Notes: generated by a model from the sequence alone, not told the origin. A DNA stretch of 64,000 nt from Butyrivibrio sp. (GCA_017413105.1 JAFPVA010000170.1:1-64000); one strand, 5' to 3'. Counted from the stretch's first letter, positions 23,505-33,289 are shown. A program made the numbers and translations.

Positions 23505-24752
23505 ATGAAAGCTGAAGACAGATATTTTATTGAATTGACAAGGAGAGCCATCAACCGGATTCATGAGGATGATGGCTTTTTTGACGCGGCTGATTGGAAA
23601 AGGATATTTGAGCTTGCACGGAAAAACGGTCTGGATGCAGTTCTTTTGGATTCGGCCAAGGAGTGTGGAAAGATCCCGGAGGATGTTTTAAAAATCTGGG
23701 AAGCTGCAAGATTTGAGACTTTCATGAGGCAGGGAGTCCATTTCAAAAAGCTGATGGATATTCTGCGGGAGATGAGCTCTGCAGGAATCGACTATGCGGT
23801 TTTTAAGGGGCCTGCCATTGCGGCATGTTATCCAAATTCTCTTTACAGATTTTCTTCTGACTCGGATATTCTGGTAGATGCATCTGACAGACCCAAGGTA
23901 TCCGCAATGATAGAAAAGAGGGGATATGTAGTCAAAGAACATGAGACCAAGGAAAAGGTGTTTGTATATGAGCACGAGGCTTCAGGACACAAGATAGAAC
24001 TTCATACCAGCGTCTTTGAAGACTATGAAGGGGCAAAGATAGATATCCTTAAGGGGGCGGAAATAGACAGCCCTGCCCATAGGATAAAGATAAAGACCGA
24101 GGGGGGAGAGATAAGAACCTTCGGTGTCAGTGAACACCTCGTATACCTTGTTTTTCATATGATAAAGCATTTTGTGCTTGAAGGGGCAAATGTCAGATTC
24201 TTTGCGGACATTACTGTTTTTATCAACAACAATATCGATCAGATTGATAAAAAGTATTTCTGGGGTTGGATGGAAAAGTGCAACTATACTGTGTTCTGCG
24301 AGAATTTTTTAACTATATGTGTTAAATATCTTGGGCTAAATAAAGATATTCTGGAAGGCCGTATAGCAAAGGCTTCAGAATCTGTCCTTGAGGATCTGCT
24401 CGTGGATTTTATTTATTGTGGAGATTCGGACGAACTGAGAGGAAAGTCCTGGCAGCTTACCGCAACTTTGCAGCCCTATCTTGTTGGAGAGAGGACCAAA
24501 GTAAAAAAGAGCAAAAGAGGAAGGCTTATCAGCTACATTTTTCCGGAGGCAGATGAACTTAACGAGCGCTATACTTATGCCAAGAAGCATCACGCTCTTC
24601 TTCCGATTGCGTGGGTGCATAGAGCTTTGCATAAGTTTTTGTGGCAGCTGCGTGAAAGAGAAGAGGAAAACTATACAGGAATGCAGAAGGTTGAAGTGGT
24701 GGAGTCCAGATTAGGACTTCTTGGCAGTGTTGGGCTGCTTGATGAGGAATAG
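23505..24752 (+). CDS. Nucleotidyltransferase family protein (NTP_transf_5)
   Basis: A 415-residue cytoplasmic protein of the NTP_transf_5 group. The catalytic loop is seen in FKGPAIAACYP, then RFSSDSDILV with two aspartates of the metal site. A helical C-terminal part follows. Members often accompany PqqD, HPr-kinase-like and lasso-peptide B2 genes, but the nucleotide and acceptor are not known. It lies 24 bp after the VanZ-like gene and 14 bp before the B2-like gene, so it is part of the same operon. Confidence 0.85.
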   Translation: MKAEDRYFIELTRRAINRIHEDDGFFDAADWKRIFELARKNGLDAVLLDSAKECGKIPEDVLKIWEAARFETFMRQGVHFKKLMDILREMSSAGIDYAVFKGPAIAACYPNSLYRFSSDSDILVDASDRPKVSAMIEKRGYVVKEHETKEKVFVYEHEASGHKIELHTSVFEDYEGAKIDILKGAEIDSPAHRIKIKTEGGEIRTFGVSEHLVYLVFHMIKHFVLEGANVRFFADITVFINNNIDQIDKKYFWGWMEKCNYTVFCENFLTICVKYLGLNKDILEGRIAKASESVLEDLLVDFIYCGDSDELRGKSWQLTATLQPYLVGERTKVKKSKRGRLISYIFPEADELNERYTYAKKHHALLPIAWVHRALHKFLWQLREREEENYTGMQKVEVVESRLGLLGSVGLLDEE

Positions 24753-24766
24753 CCCGGGGGAGCTAT

Positions 24767-25201
24767 ATGAGAATATCAGTGCTTCGGTTTCTTAAGTACA
24801 ACCGAAATAAGAGGATGACTCTTGCAATATGGTATCTTACAGCCTTTTACAGACTGCAGATGCTGATGGTGCCATCGAAGAGCCTTGAGAAAAAATGGGG
24901 CGAAAAGGGAAAAGAGTCTCCAAATGAGGATACAATGCAAAACTACAGATATGCTTATGATGTTTCTTTGGAGGTCAATAGAATCGCTGACAAGACCCCC
25001 TGGGAGAGCAAGTGTCTTGTAAGGGCGTTGACGGCCAGATATCTTTTACACAGAAAAGGAATAGTTACAACTATGTATCTGGGTGTGGGAAAAGATGATG
25101 AGGGCAAGATGATAGCCCACAGCTGGCTAAGATGTGGCGAGAACTATGTCACCGGTGGTGATGGCAGTGGATTTGCTGTGGTGGCGAAGTTTTGCAAGTG
25201 A
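24767..25201 (+). CDS. Lasso-peptide B2-like (transglutaminase-fold) protease
   Basis: A 144-residue protein matching the lasso-peptide B2 / Transglut_core3 family, which in lasso clusters cleaves the leader from the precursor. Catalytic residues fit Cys83 (SKCLVRALTARYLL), His118 (IAHSWLRCG) and an acidic residue near Asp132 (VTGGDG). Ribosome binding site GGGGGAG. It is flanked by a nucleotidyltransferase and an HPr-kinase-like gene, with a PqqD-like gene at the head of the operon. The lasso cyclase (asparagine-synthetase-like) expected in a complete cluster is absent. Confidence 0.85.
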   Translation: MRISVLRFLKYNRNKRMTLAIWYLTAFYRLQMLMVPSKSLEKKWGEKGKESPNEDTMQNYRYAYDVSLEVNRIADKTPWESKCLVRALTARYLLHRKGIVTTMYLGVGKDDEGKMIAHSWLRCGENYVTGGDGSGFAVVAKFCK

Positions 25202-25209
25202 GGGAGCAG

Positions 25210-26121
25210 ATGAACTATAAGTATTTGATCTATGGACTTAAGGTTGAGTCTGAATTTGAGATAGAAGAGGCCTACAGAAAAGAATTCGATGCTGAAGCGG
25301 ATGTTAGAGTCGTAATCGGGGATATTCCGCAGGAAGTACTGGACTTGTATGAGAATAGTGGAAACGAAAGAAGTTCTGTGGCTGTAACAAAAGAGGCAAT
25401 GATTTTCAGAATTGATGGCGAGGCGTACTTCTGGGTTACCAAAGATGTTATTACTATTGCCCCTTTTGAAGGCTCTAATATGGCACATATAAAGAGCTAT
25501 CTTCTTGGAAGCAGCTTTGGATATTGCTTTTTTTTAAGAAAGCAGGTTCTTCTTCACGGGGGAGCTGTAGCAAAGTATGGAAAGGGCGTTATAGTCACCG
25601 GGGAGTCAGGAGCTGGAAAATCCACTGTTTCTGATGCTCTTTCGGATAAGGAATATCTTTTTGTTTCGGACGATGTCTGCGCCATATCATTTGATGGGGA
25701 TAAGCCTCACATAAACATGGCTTTTCCTCAGAAAAAGCTCTGCAGAGATGCGGCCTTAAAGAGGGGGTATGATCTGTCGGAACTTATCTACATCGACGAA
25801 GACCGGGATAAGTTTGCACTAAGGCTAAAAGATGGCTTTTTACCCGAGGGAATAGATTTTGACTATCTTTTTGAGCTTGTTTTCACGGAGAAAGACACCT
25901 TATCTTTTAAAGAAGTACAGGGGCATGAGAAACTGATGCTCGTTCTTCGCAATGTTTTCAGGGGAGAGGATACCTTCCGGATATGGGGCGCTTCTCCGGA
26001 GTACATGCAGCTTTGCCTTAATCTTGCGTCCAAAGTCAGGATTTTTCAGATAGCAAGACCAAAGGATAAGGATACTCTTAAGGAGATTGTGGATTTTATT
26101 GACAGTACCGTAAAAGGCTGA
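25210..26121 (+). CDS. HPr-kinase-like protein kinase
   Basis: A 303-residue protein related to the C-terminal kinase domain of HPr kinase/phosphorylase. The P-loop GESGAGKS is at 131-138, preceded by LLHGGAV (His116) and followed by FVSDDV (Asp154, Asp155). In some lasso clusters a kinase of this type phosphorylates the precursor's C-terminal serine; in other settings it accompanies polysaccharide genes. The ATG at 25210 with AGGGAG is preferred over an upstream TTG. This is the last gene of the PqqD operon, with the next gene under its own promoter. Confidence 0.82.
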   Translation: MNYKYLIYGLKVESEFEIEEAYRKEFDAEADVRVVIGDIPQEVLDLYENSGNERSSVAVTKEAMIFRIDGEAYFWVTKDVITIAPFEGSNMAHIKSYLLGSSFGYCFFLRKQVLLHGGAVAKYGKGVIVTGESGAGKSTVSDALSDKEYLFVSDDVCAISFDGDKPHINMAFPQKKLCRDAALKRGYDLSELIYIDEDRDKFALRLKDGFLPEGIDFDYLFELVFTEKDTLSFKEVQGHEKLMLVLRNVFRGEDTFRIWGASPEYMQLCLNLASKVRIFQIARPKDKDTLKEIVDFIDSTVKG

Positions 26122-26212
26122 TTTAGAGGAAAAATAACAAAATTTCAGTTTTGATTGTAAGATTTGACATATTATTTGCAAATTATAAAACGTATTTTTA
26201 TATTGCTGTCAA

Positions 26213-26241
26213 TTGTCAATGAATGCTAATGATTGTATAAT
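26213..26241 (+). promoter_or_regulatory. Promoter of the GT4 gene
   Basis: TTGTCA at 26213-26218 and TATAAT at 26236-26241 are separated by 17 bp. The -10 region is set in TTGTATAATTTTGCG, similar to the promoter at 34741-34769. Confidence 0.75.
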
Positions 26242-26310
26242 TTTGCGGATGGTTTAAACACGGAATACTATGAACTGCGAAGAACAGTATTTAATGGAGA
26301 ATTGAAAGCA

Positions 26311-27513
26311 ATGAAAGTACTTATGGTAAACAAATTTCTCTATCCTAACGGTGGATCAGAGACTTATATTTTTAAATTGGGAGAAGCTCTCGTGGCAAGA
26401 GGTCATGAAGTCCAGTATTTTGGAATGGAGCATGAGGGCAGATGCGTTGGAAACAAGGTAAATGCTTATACTCAGGATATGGATTTCCACAATGCAAGTA
26501 AGCTTGAGAAGATGACCTATCCCCTCAAGACAATCTATTCAAAGGATGCACGTCAGAAGATTAGGCTGGTTCTTGATGATTTTAAGCCGGATGTGGTTCA
26601 TCTTAACAACTTTAACTATCAGCTCACACCTTCAGTTATTCTTGAGGTTGTTAAGTGGAGAAAAGAGACAAACCGTAAGTGCAAGATTGTATTTACTGCC
26701 CATGATTATCAGCTTGTCTGCCCTAACCATATGTGCAATAACCCTAATACTCATGAGAACTGCGAGAAGTGTCTCAGCGGTAAGTTCATGAATTGCACAA
26801 AGGGCAAGTGTATCCATGGAAGTACAGCCAAGAGTGCTATCGGTACCATGGAGGCTACTTTCTGGAAGCTTAAAGGAACCTACAAGTATATTGATAAGTT
26901 CATTTGCTGCAGTGAGTTCATGAAGAGTAAGCTCGACTCAAATCCTCTTTTTGCCCCTAAGACCGTAGCTATCCATAATTTCATCGATGAAATAGAGTGG
27001 GTAGATGTTCAGAAAGAGGACTATGTACTCTATTTTGGCAGATATTCAGAAGAAAAGGGCATCAGAACTCTTATCGAGGCTGCAAAGAGAATGCCTGAAG
27101 TAGATTTCATTTTTGCCGGAAAAGGACCTCTTGAAGATCTTCTTGATGGAGTTTCCAATATTAAAAATGTTGGATTCCAGAGCGGAAAGGATCTTGAGAA
27201 TCTTATCCGTAAGGCTAAGATGTCTGTATATCCTTCAGAATGGTACGAGAACTGTCCATTCTCAGTTATGGAATCCCAGCTTTATGGAACACCTGTAATC
27301 GGTGCAAATATTGGTGGTATTCCTGAGCTTATAAAGGTTGGCAAGACAGGCCTTCTGTACAACAGCGGAGATGTGGATCAGCTTTGCGATGCTATCCATT
27401 CCATCTGGCAGGATGACAAAAAAGCAGGCGAGATGCATGAGGCATGCAGAGAGCTCAGCTTTGACAATATTGACCAGTATATGGAGAAACTATTAAATAT
27501 TTATTCGGCTTAA
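26311..27513 (+). CDS. Glycosyltransferase family 4
   Basis: A 400-residue GT-B fold glycosyltransferase. The N-terminal acceptor domain opens MKVLMVNKFLYPNGGSETYIF, and the C-terminal donor domain shows YFGRYSEEKGI, FAGKGPL and SEWYENCPFSVMES with the EX7E region at GIPELI. Two CxxC-type clusters (CNNPNTHENCEKC and CTKGKC at about 165-190) interrupt the N-terminal domain and may bind metal, as in some related transferases. ATG at 26311 is chosen as it begins the conserved Rossmann strand; GGAG lies 12 bases upstream. Donor and acceptor unknown. Confidence 0.9.
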   Translation: MKVLMVNKFLYPNGGSETYIFKLGEALVARGHEVQYFGMEHEGRCVGNKVNAYTQDMDFHNASKLEKMTYPLKTIYSKDARQKIRLVLDDFKPDVVHLNNFNYQLTPSVILEVVKWRKETNRKCKIVFTAHDYQLVCPNHMCNNPNTHENCEKCLSGKFMNCTKGKCIHGSTAKSAIGTMEATFWKLKGTYKYIDKFICCSEFMKSKLDSNPLFAPKTVAIHNFIDEIEWVDVQKEDYVLYFGRYSEEKGIRTLIEAAKRMPEVDFIFAGKGPLEDLLDGVSNIKNVGFQSGKDLENLIRKAKMSVYPSEWYENCPFSVMESQLYGTPVIGANIGGIPELIKVGKTGLLYNSGDVDQLCDAIHSIWQDDKKAGEMHEACRELSFDNIDQYMEKLLNIYSA

Positions 27514-27574
27514 TGGTGTTATTGTAATATTATCCTTTTTTAACACAATCTTAATAAAGTTATAAACTGAATAA

Positions 27575-27583
27575 TGATACAAT
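27575..27583 (+). promoter_or_regulatory. Candidate extended -10 promoter for the repeat protein
   Basis: TGATACAAT at 27575-27583 is an extended -10 element without a good -35 box. The transcript would begin near the 5' arm of the hairpin at 27587. Confidence 0.35.
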
Positions 27584-27586
27584 TAA

Positions 27587-27629
27587 TGTGCTTGCGAATG
27601 GCTTTTCGTAGGCACATTTTTCGCTTTTT
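27587..27629 (+). terminator. Terminator between the GT4 gene and the repeat protein
   Basis: Arms 27587-27598 and 27605-27616 pair over 12 bp with two G-U wobbles, followed by TTTTTCGCTTTTT. Confidence 0.75.
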
Positions 27630-27655
27630 CAGGCTGTTAAAAGGAGGCAGATGAT

Positions 27656-30600
27656 ATGCTCGCAAGGCGATTATTTGCAATCACCATGACCGGAATAATA
27701 ACAGTGACGTCTGCTTTCGTTAGCAGCGTGACTTCTTATGCAACTGAGGATGGTGGTATTGTCTTCTTTTCAGATTCCGAGGGATTTGAAGAAGCTCCTG
27801 TAGATAACAGCTACTATGAGGAGACAACTTCGGATACTACTGCTGAAGTAAACGAAATTCAAGAGGAGTATCAGGAAAATCAGAGCCAAAACGAAGTGGT
27901 TCGTGAAACTACGTACGAGGCTGAAACTGAGACTGAGACTAAGCCTGAGGCAGCCAGGTCTCTTTCCGGTGAAGAAGATCCTGAAAGCGTAATCGAGCCT
28001 GAAGAAGAGCTTAATCCGGATGAGTTAGAGCAAAAAGAAATTGATCCGGAAGAAATCAATCCGGAAGAAATCAATCCGGAAGAATCTGAGGAAATTCTAA
28101 CTGAAGAAGAATACAGCGATGCTATCTTCTCTGTCAGGTTTTATCCCAATGGTGGACAACTTATCAGCGAATTTACACTGAGCGAAGATGTGAATTCTTG
28201 GGAATATGATGTAACAGACGGCGTTATGACTGTTTATGCCCAGAGCGCGAAAAATGCCTTGATGGGCTTTGGCTATGCGCTTGAAATGACGGATGGCAGC
28301 AGGACCTTTGATGGCTGGTACTATGATGAAAGCATGTCTGAAAAGGCAGATTTTGGCGAAGGTATCCCTTTAAAGAGAGATATTTCTTTGTATGCCGGAT
28401 TTTCTGATTCTGCGTCACCCTATGTTTATGAAGAGATTTCTATAGTAGACAGTCTTATTGAGCAGGAATTTGAAGGTCTTGCCGAGGTTAAGGAAATTGC
28501 ACAGTTAAATGAGATAGAAGATGAGGAACTGCTGGATTCGGAAATTCCTTCTGAAATTGAGCTTCCGCCTGATGATGAAGAAGTTCCGGCAGAGGATGAC
28601 AGTATTTATGCTGTAAGATTTAATCCCGGTGAAGGACAGATCATCAGTGAGTTTGAAGTTGGTGAAGATGTAAGCTCCTGGGACTATGATGCAGCTGAAC
28701 GGGTTATGACGCTTTATGTACAGGGCGCCAGAGATGTAATAAAGGGTGTAAATTATGCTCTTGCGGTGCCGGATGGCAGTAAGAACTTTGATGGTTGGTA
28801 TTATGATGAAGCTTTGACACAAAAAGCAGATCTCCAGGCTGGAATTGCTTTTGCCGGGGATACTACGCTTTATGCCGGATTTTCAGATAACAACAATGCT
28901 CCGAATATATTTGAACAGCTGATAAGTAAAATTACCGGTACTGCAGAAAAGGAGCCTGTAGCTGAGGTGAGCCTTAATGTGCCTACCGATGAGGTTATTC
29001 CGGAGGATTCAGCTGAGGAAGCACTGGAAGCAAGAAAAGAAATGACTTCAAGCGACCTTATCCTGCCAGAGGATGAGGTTAAGATTGCTGCGACTGTAGA
29101 GCCGAAGGAAGAGAAGGCTGAAGAGAAAGTAGAAGGACAGACGGAAGAATCAAAGGAAGTACAGTCTGACGAGAAGGCAGACGGACAGAAGGAAGGGGCA
29201 AAAGAAGAGAAGGCTGTAGATAAGGCTACAGAACAAACGGAAGATAAGAGCGCAGAAAATAAAGAAGAACAGGTAGCAGAGGAGAAGACTGGAGAATTAA
29301 AGGAAGAACAGACAACTGGGAATAAAGAAGACCAGGAAGAACCTGCAGATACAATTCATACAATTAAGTTTTATCCGGGAGAGGGAACTCTCATAAGTGA
29401 ATTCAAGATTGGGGATAATGTGTCTGACTGGAACTATGATTCTTCCACTGGAATAATGACCATGCATGTTGCTGCCTCCCCGGATGTGATAAAAGGGATT
29501 GACTATACTCTTGAAACTGCAAATGGCAGTAAATCATTTGAAGGCTGGTATTATGATGAGGCCCTGACAAAGGAAGCTGACCTTGAAGCAGGAATCACTG
29601 TTGATAAGGATATTTCTTTATATGCTGCTTTTGGAGATGGCAAGGATTCTAAATCTGAGACTGAGCAACAAGGTAGTGAAGAGATAAGTGCAGCAGTGCC
29701 TGATGCCGGTGATGCGCAAAGTGATAAAAAAGATAGTGATGCTAATGATGCTCAGAGCGGGGCAGATTCAGACAATACACTTGAGTCAGATGGAGCTGAG
29801 GTTGTTGCAGCAAGAGAAGAGCTGGATTCTGAAGATGGAACAAAATCTGATTCTGAAGAAGCTCAGGATGATAAGCTTCATATAATACGTTTTTATCCGG
29901 GAGAGGGAACTCTTATAAGTGAATTTAAGACTGGTGATAATGTATCTGACTGGGAATATGATCCTGCCAGCGGAATAATGACCATGCATGTTTCCGCCTC
30001 TTCGGATGTCATAAAAGGGATAGATTATACCCTTGAAACTGTAAACGGCAGTAAATCATTTGAGGGCTGGTATTATGATGAGGCACTGACAAAGGAAGCT
30101 GATCTTGAAGCAGGAATCACTGTGGATAAGGACATTTCTTTGTATGCTGCGTTTGGAGATGGTAAGACTTCCAATGAGGAAAGTGCATCTGAATCTGAGA
30201 CTGAGCAACAAGGTAGTGAAGAGATGAGCGCAGCAGTGCCTGAATCAGGCGGTGAGCCTAACATTGCTCAGGGCGGATCAGAATCAGAGGATACCCTTGC
30301 GTCAGATGAAGCGGAGGCTATTGCGGCAAGAGAAGAACTTGCTTCTGATGGTGAAGAATCTGATTCAATAGAAACTCGGGATGATGTGCTTCATACTGTT
30401 CGTTTTTATCCCGGAGAAGGCACTCTTATAAGTGAATTCAAAATCACTGACCAGGTAATAGACTGGGAGTATGAGCCATCAACTAAACTCATGACAATGT
30501 ATTTTCCAAGCTCCACCAAGGTGCTTAAAGGGATTGACTATTCGCTTGAAGTTGCAAATGGCCAAAAAGAGTTCGAAGGCTGGTTTTATGATGAGACCAT

Positions 30601-33196
30601 GACTCAGGAAGCTGACCTTGAAGAAGGTATTTCGTTGGAGGAAGACATTTCTCTTTATGCGGGATTTTCTGATGGTGAGGGCTCTGGTACTGAGAATTCA
30701 GGTACTGATGATTCGGATACCGAAGGTATTAACGCTGACCTTACCTCATCGCTGGATCTTTTGACAGAAATGGAACTTTCTCCTGATGGCACGGATTTGG
30801 GAGAATACGACATTGATGTCATTTCGGGTGAAGAGATTATATCAAGTGCTTATGAGAATATCCCGGAGGTTGTAACAGATCCTGTTTACGAAGAAAAAGA
30901 AGTAACTCCTCAATACGATATTGATGAGAGAGATGAAGCTTTATTTGCTGGCATCGATATTGCAAACAGTAATCTGAAAATAAGTGAAATTACTTCAAAA
31001 GATTATACCGGTGATGCTGTTACTTTTGATGAGGATGAAATAAGAGTTTATTTCAACGGTATAAGACTTAAGGAAGGCGACGATTATAAACTTACCTATT
31101 CAAATAATACGAATGCTTTTAAAGCTCCGGAATACTTTATTGGGCTTACTGATAGTGAAAAGGCTGCGCTTAAGCCGCCGACTGTGAAAGTTACGCTTGT
31201 TGGAAAATATACAGGAAACGCAGATCTGTATTTTGACATAAATGGCATGGATATTTCTAAGGCTTATCTTGCATCATCAGGAGTTATGACTGCTCGTTAT
31301 CTGGATAAGGCTTTTGATCAGTATCCTGTTGTTAAGGCTGAGCTTCCAAACGGAAAGACAGTTTCTCTTACCATTGGAGAAGACTACGATGTATTCTACA
31401 ACAGAATAATAAATAGTGATGGCGAAGAAACTATCAACTACTCTGAGATGCTAAGTGCTGCTCAGGTGGCAGACGTTGTCAGAAAAGCTACTGAGAGCGG
31501 TTCCGGCGAAGATATCTTTTTCCTTGTTAATATGAGAGGAAAAAAGAATTATGCAGGTGTTCTTGCTTCAGAGGAGGGAATAAATTGGGCTCCGAGGCTT
31601 CAGGTAATGAGCAAAGCTTCAGTAGAAGCCAGCTTCCTTCAGCTTGATAATGCAAATCTGTCAAAGAAGGTGCCTGTTCAGGAGTACAGAGAAGACAATA
31701 CAGGAATGCCAATATCTGCATCAGCAGATGTAATAAAGCTCTTTAAAGATGGAGAGATTGAAGTCAGCATAGCCGGCCAGAAGCTTACCTATGTAGAAGA
31801 TGAGGCAGCAGCTTCAACTATTTCTTCTGAAGGTTATTACTTTAGAGCAGTAGATCCGGCCACTAGCGACAACGAGCTAAATCGCAGAATTGGAACAAAC
31901 AATTACATAACCCTTGTGGCAACAGATATCCCTGAATACAACAGGATTGCCGGTTCGTTCAATGTTTTCTTTGAGGTAAAGGGTACAAAGCTGAATATAA
32001 AGAGCATTAGACCATCGCTTGATTATGATGGAAAGACTGTACTGGTTTATAGTGAAGATGATGTTGACGGAGATGGATATCAGGATGTGGATATCAAAGC
32101 TTCAGTTCAAAGACTTGACGCTGTTGTCACAGATTCAAACGACCAGGTTCTTTCAACTGACAGATATACAGTTTCCACTGACTATGACACTTCAGATGCG
32201 GGAAGAGTAATTGTTACCTTTGAGGGAAAAGCAGAACGCGGAGTGACCGGAAGTGTTTCTAAGAAGATCAAGATAGAAAAGCGGAAACTCACAGAAGATG
32301 ACGTTAAGGTTAACTTTGCAGATAAGAATATGAGTCCTGATGGCGTTCCGCTAAGCGGTGGTATGGCTGAGCCGGCTATCATTGTTAGGCTTCTGGACAC
32401 CGGGGCTGTACTAAAAGAGAACAAGGACTATACAGTAGTTTATTCCGACAATACTGATGTGGGTCAGATTGGAAGTATTACTGTAAAATTCGTTGGAAAT
32501 TACAGTGGCAAGCTGGATAAAGTTCTTTATTTCAGAGTTGCAAAGATGCTTCTTAGTTATGAGAACATAGAAGTATTCGCTGAGGATAAGGTTTACAAGG
32601 AGAATGCAGGAAGCAATTACTTTAAGTCAAAACCTATTCTTAGTAATGAAGGAAATGACCTGAAACTAAAGACCGATTATGTCTATGCTGCAGCTCCTAC
32701 ATATTATTATGCAGAGAATCTGACGGAGAAGAACGCTGCCGGAAAGATCATTTATTCCAGAAAAGCCGGAACTCCTATAGACGATGACGAAGCTGTTCAT
32801 GCCGGAGCGCTTATTGAAGTCAGGTTTAGTATCATTCCTTCTTCGAAAACCGAGAACTATACTGCAGAGAAGGATTCCAAAGGTAACTATATTCCTGTTG
32901 AATTCTCTACAACCTATCGCATGGGCAAAATGTCTATAGAATCTGCTAAGGTTAAAATAGAGGATCAGGAGTATGACAACGGATATTCTGTAATCCCTGG
33001 TAAAGATGACATAACTGTCACAATTGGCTCGGGAGATAATGCGGTTACTTTGGGCAGAAATGATTATCTGATCATCGATGCGGTTTCCTGCGAAGATGTC
33101 GGAACTGCGACCCTGGTAATCCAAGGAAGAGGAAGATATGTCGGGACCAAAGAGGTGACCTATAAGATCGTTAAGGGCAGGGGAGAAATAAACTGA
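27656..33196 (+). CDS. Giant secreted repeat protein with five InlB-like B repeats
   Basis: An 1846-residue exported protein. A signal peptide (about 1-30) is followed by an acidic Glu-rich region. Five repeats of about 95 residues start near 158, 317, 567, 741 and 912. Each repeat runs from FYPGEGTLISEF through SDWEYD and FEGWYYDEALT to LYAAFGDG, resembling the Listeria-Bacteroides (Flg_new/InlB B) repeat. Charged linkers rich in Glu, Lys, Asp and Ser separate them. From about 1100 to the end are several beta domains with motifs such as DYKLTYSNNTNA and KVTLVGKYTGNADLYFDI. There is no LPxTG signal, membrane anchor or S-layer-homology domain at the C-terminus (ends KGRGEIN). Probably an adhesin or surface scaffold. 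Ribosome binding site AAAGGAGG. Confidence 0.85.
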   Translation: MLARRLFAITMTGIITVTSAFVSSVTSYATEDGGIVFFSDSEGFEEAPVDNSYYEETTSDTTAEVNEIQEEYQENQSQNEVVRETTYEAETETETKPEAARSLSGEEDPESVIEPEEELNPDELEQKEIDPEEINPEEINPEESEEILTEEEYSDAIFSVRFYPNGGQLISEFTLSEDVNSWEYDVTDGVMTVYAQSAKNALMGFGYALEMTDGSRTFDGWYYDESMSEKADFGEGIPLKRDISLYAGFSDSASPYVYEEISIVDSLIEQEFEGLAEVKEIAQLNEIEDEELLDSEIPSEIELPPDDEEVPAEDDSIYAVRFNPGEGQIISEFEVGEDVSSWDYDAAERVMTLYVQGARDVIKGVNYALAVPDGSKNFDGWYYDEALTQKADLQAGIAFAGDTTLYAGFSDNNNAPNIFEQLISKITGTAEKEPVAEVSLNVPTDEVIPEDSAEEALEARKEMTSSDLILPEDEVKIAATVEPKEEKAEEKVEGQTEESKEVQSDEKADGQKEGAKEEKAVDKATEQTEDKSAENKEEQVAEEKTGELKEEQTTGNKEDQEEPADTIHTIKFYPGEGTLISEFKIGDNVSDWNYDSSTGIMTMHVAASPDVIKGIDYTLETANGSKSFEGWYYDEALTKEADLEAGITVDKDISLYAAFGDGKDSKSETEQQGSEEISAAVPDAGDAQSDKKDSDANDAQSGADSDNTLESDGAEVVAAREELDSEDGTKSDSEEAQDDKLHIIRFYPGEGTLISEFKTGDNVSDWEYDPASGIMTMHVSASSDVIKGIDYTLETVNGSKSFEGWYYDEALTKEADLEAGITVDKDISLYAAFGDGKTSNEESASESETEQQGSEEMSAAVPESGGEPNIAQGGSESEDTLASDEAEAIAAREELASDGEESDSIETRDDVLHTVRFYPGEGTLISEFKITDQVIDWEYEPSTKLMTMYFPSSTKVLKGIDYSLEVANGQKEFEGWFYDETMTQEADLEEGISLEEDISLYAGFSDGEGSGTENSGTDDSDTEGINADLTSSLDLLTEMELSPDGTDLGEYDIDVISGEEIISSAYENIPEVVTDPVYEEKEVTPQYDIDERDEALFAGIDIANSNLKISEITSKDYTGDAVTFDEDEIRVYFNGIRLKEGDDYKLTYSNNTNAFKAPEYFIGLTDSEKAALKPPTVKVTLVGKYTGNADLYFDINGMDISKAYLASSGVMTARYLDKAFDQYPVVKAELPNGKTVSLTIGEDYDVFYNRIINSDGEETINYSEMLSAAQVADVVRKATESGSGEDIFFLVNMRGKKNYAGVLASEEGINWAPRLQVMSKASVEASFLQLDNANLSKKVPVQEYREDNTGMPISASADVIKLFKDGEIEVSIAGQKLTYVEDEAAASTISSEGYYFRAVDPATSDNELNRRIGTNNYITLVATDIPEYNRIAGSFNVFFEVKGTKLNIKSIRPSLDYDGKTVLVYSEDDVDGDGYQDVDIKASVQRLDAVVTDSNDQVLSTDRYTVSTDYDTSDAGRVIVTFEGKAERGVTGSVSKKIKIEKRKLTEDDVKVNFADKNMSPDGVPLSGGMAEPAIIVRLLDTGAVLKENKDYTVVYSDNTDVGQIGSITVKFVGNYSGKLDKVLYFRVAKMLLSYENIEVFAEDKVYKENAGSNYFKSKPILSNEGNDLKLKTDYVYAAAPTYYYAENLTEKNAAGKIIYSRKAGTPIDDDEAVHAGALIEVRFSIIPSSKTENYTAEKDSKGNYIPVEFSTTYRMGKMSIESAKVKIEDQEYDNGYSVIPGKDDITVTIGSGDNAVTLGRNDYLIIDAVSCEDVGTATLVIQGRGRYVGTKEVTYKIVKGRGEIN
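29653..30248 (+). repeat. Recent duplication of a linker-plus-repeat unit in the giant protein
   Basis: A stretch of about 50 bp at 29653 (encoding SETEQQGSEE) recurs at 30199 with two differences, 546 bp apart. The repeats that precede each copy (29354-29643 and 29876-30163) are also nearly identical in DNA. This points to an in-frame tandem duplication of roughly 182 codons, with small later changes in the linker. Boundaries are approximate. Confidence 0.75.
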
Positions 33197-33230
33197 GAAA
33201 TGTTCAGGCAATAGAATAATGTGAGAGGTA

Positions 33231-33269
33231 CTGAGGATGAGGCTTTAGCGCTTTATCCTCAGTTTTTTT
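33231..33269 (+). terminator. Terminator after the giant repeat protein
   Basis: CTGAGGAT (33231-33238) and ATCCTCAG (33255-33262) pair perfectly and are followed by seven T. Confidence 0.85.
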
Positions 33270-33289
33270 ATATATGGCATCTTGAAATT

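Noticed and set aside
26219..26305. Possible lasso precursor peptide genes in the gap after the HPr-kinase-like gene
   Set aside because: Only frames of 11-12 codons occur, without a leader pattern or suitable ring residue, so no precursor is claimed.
27656..33196. Repeated DNA that might be a CRISPR array or transposon repeats
   Set aside because: The repeats are in frame within one coding sequence, about 290 bp long and encode a known protein repeat type.
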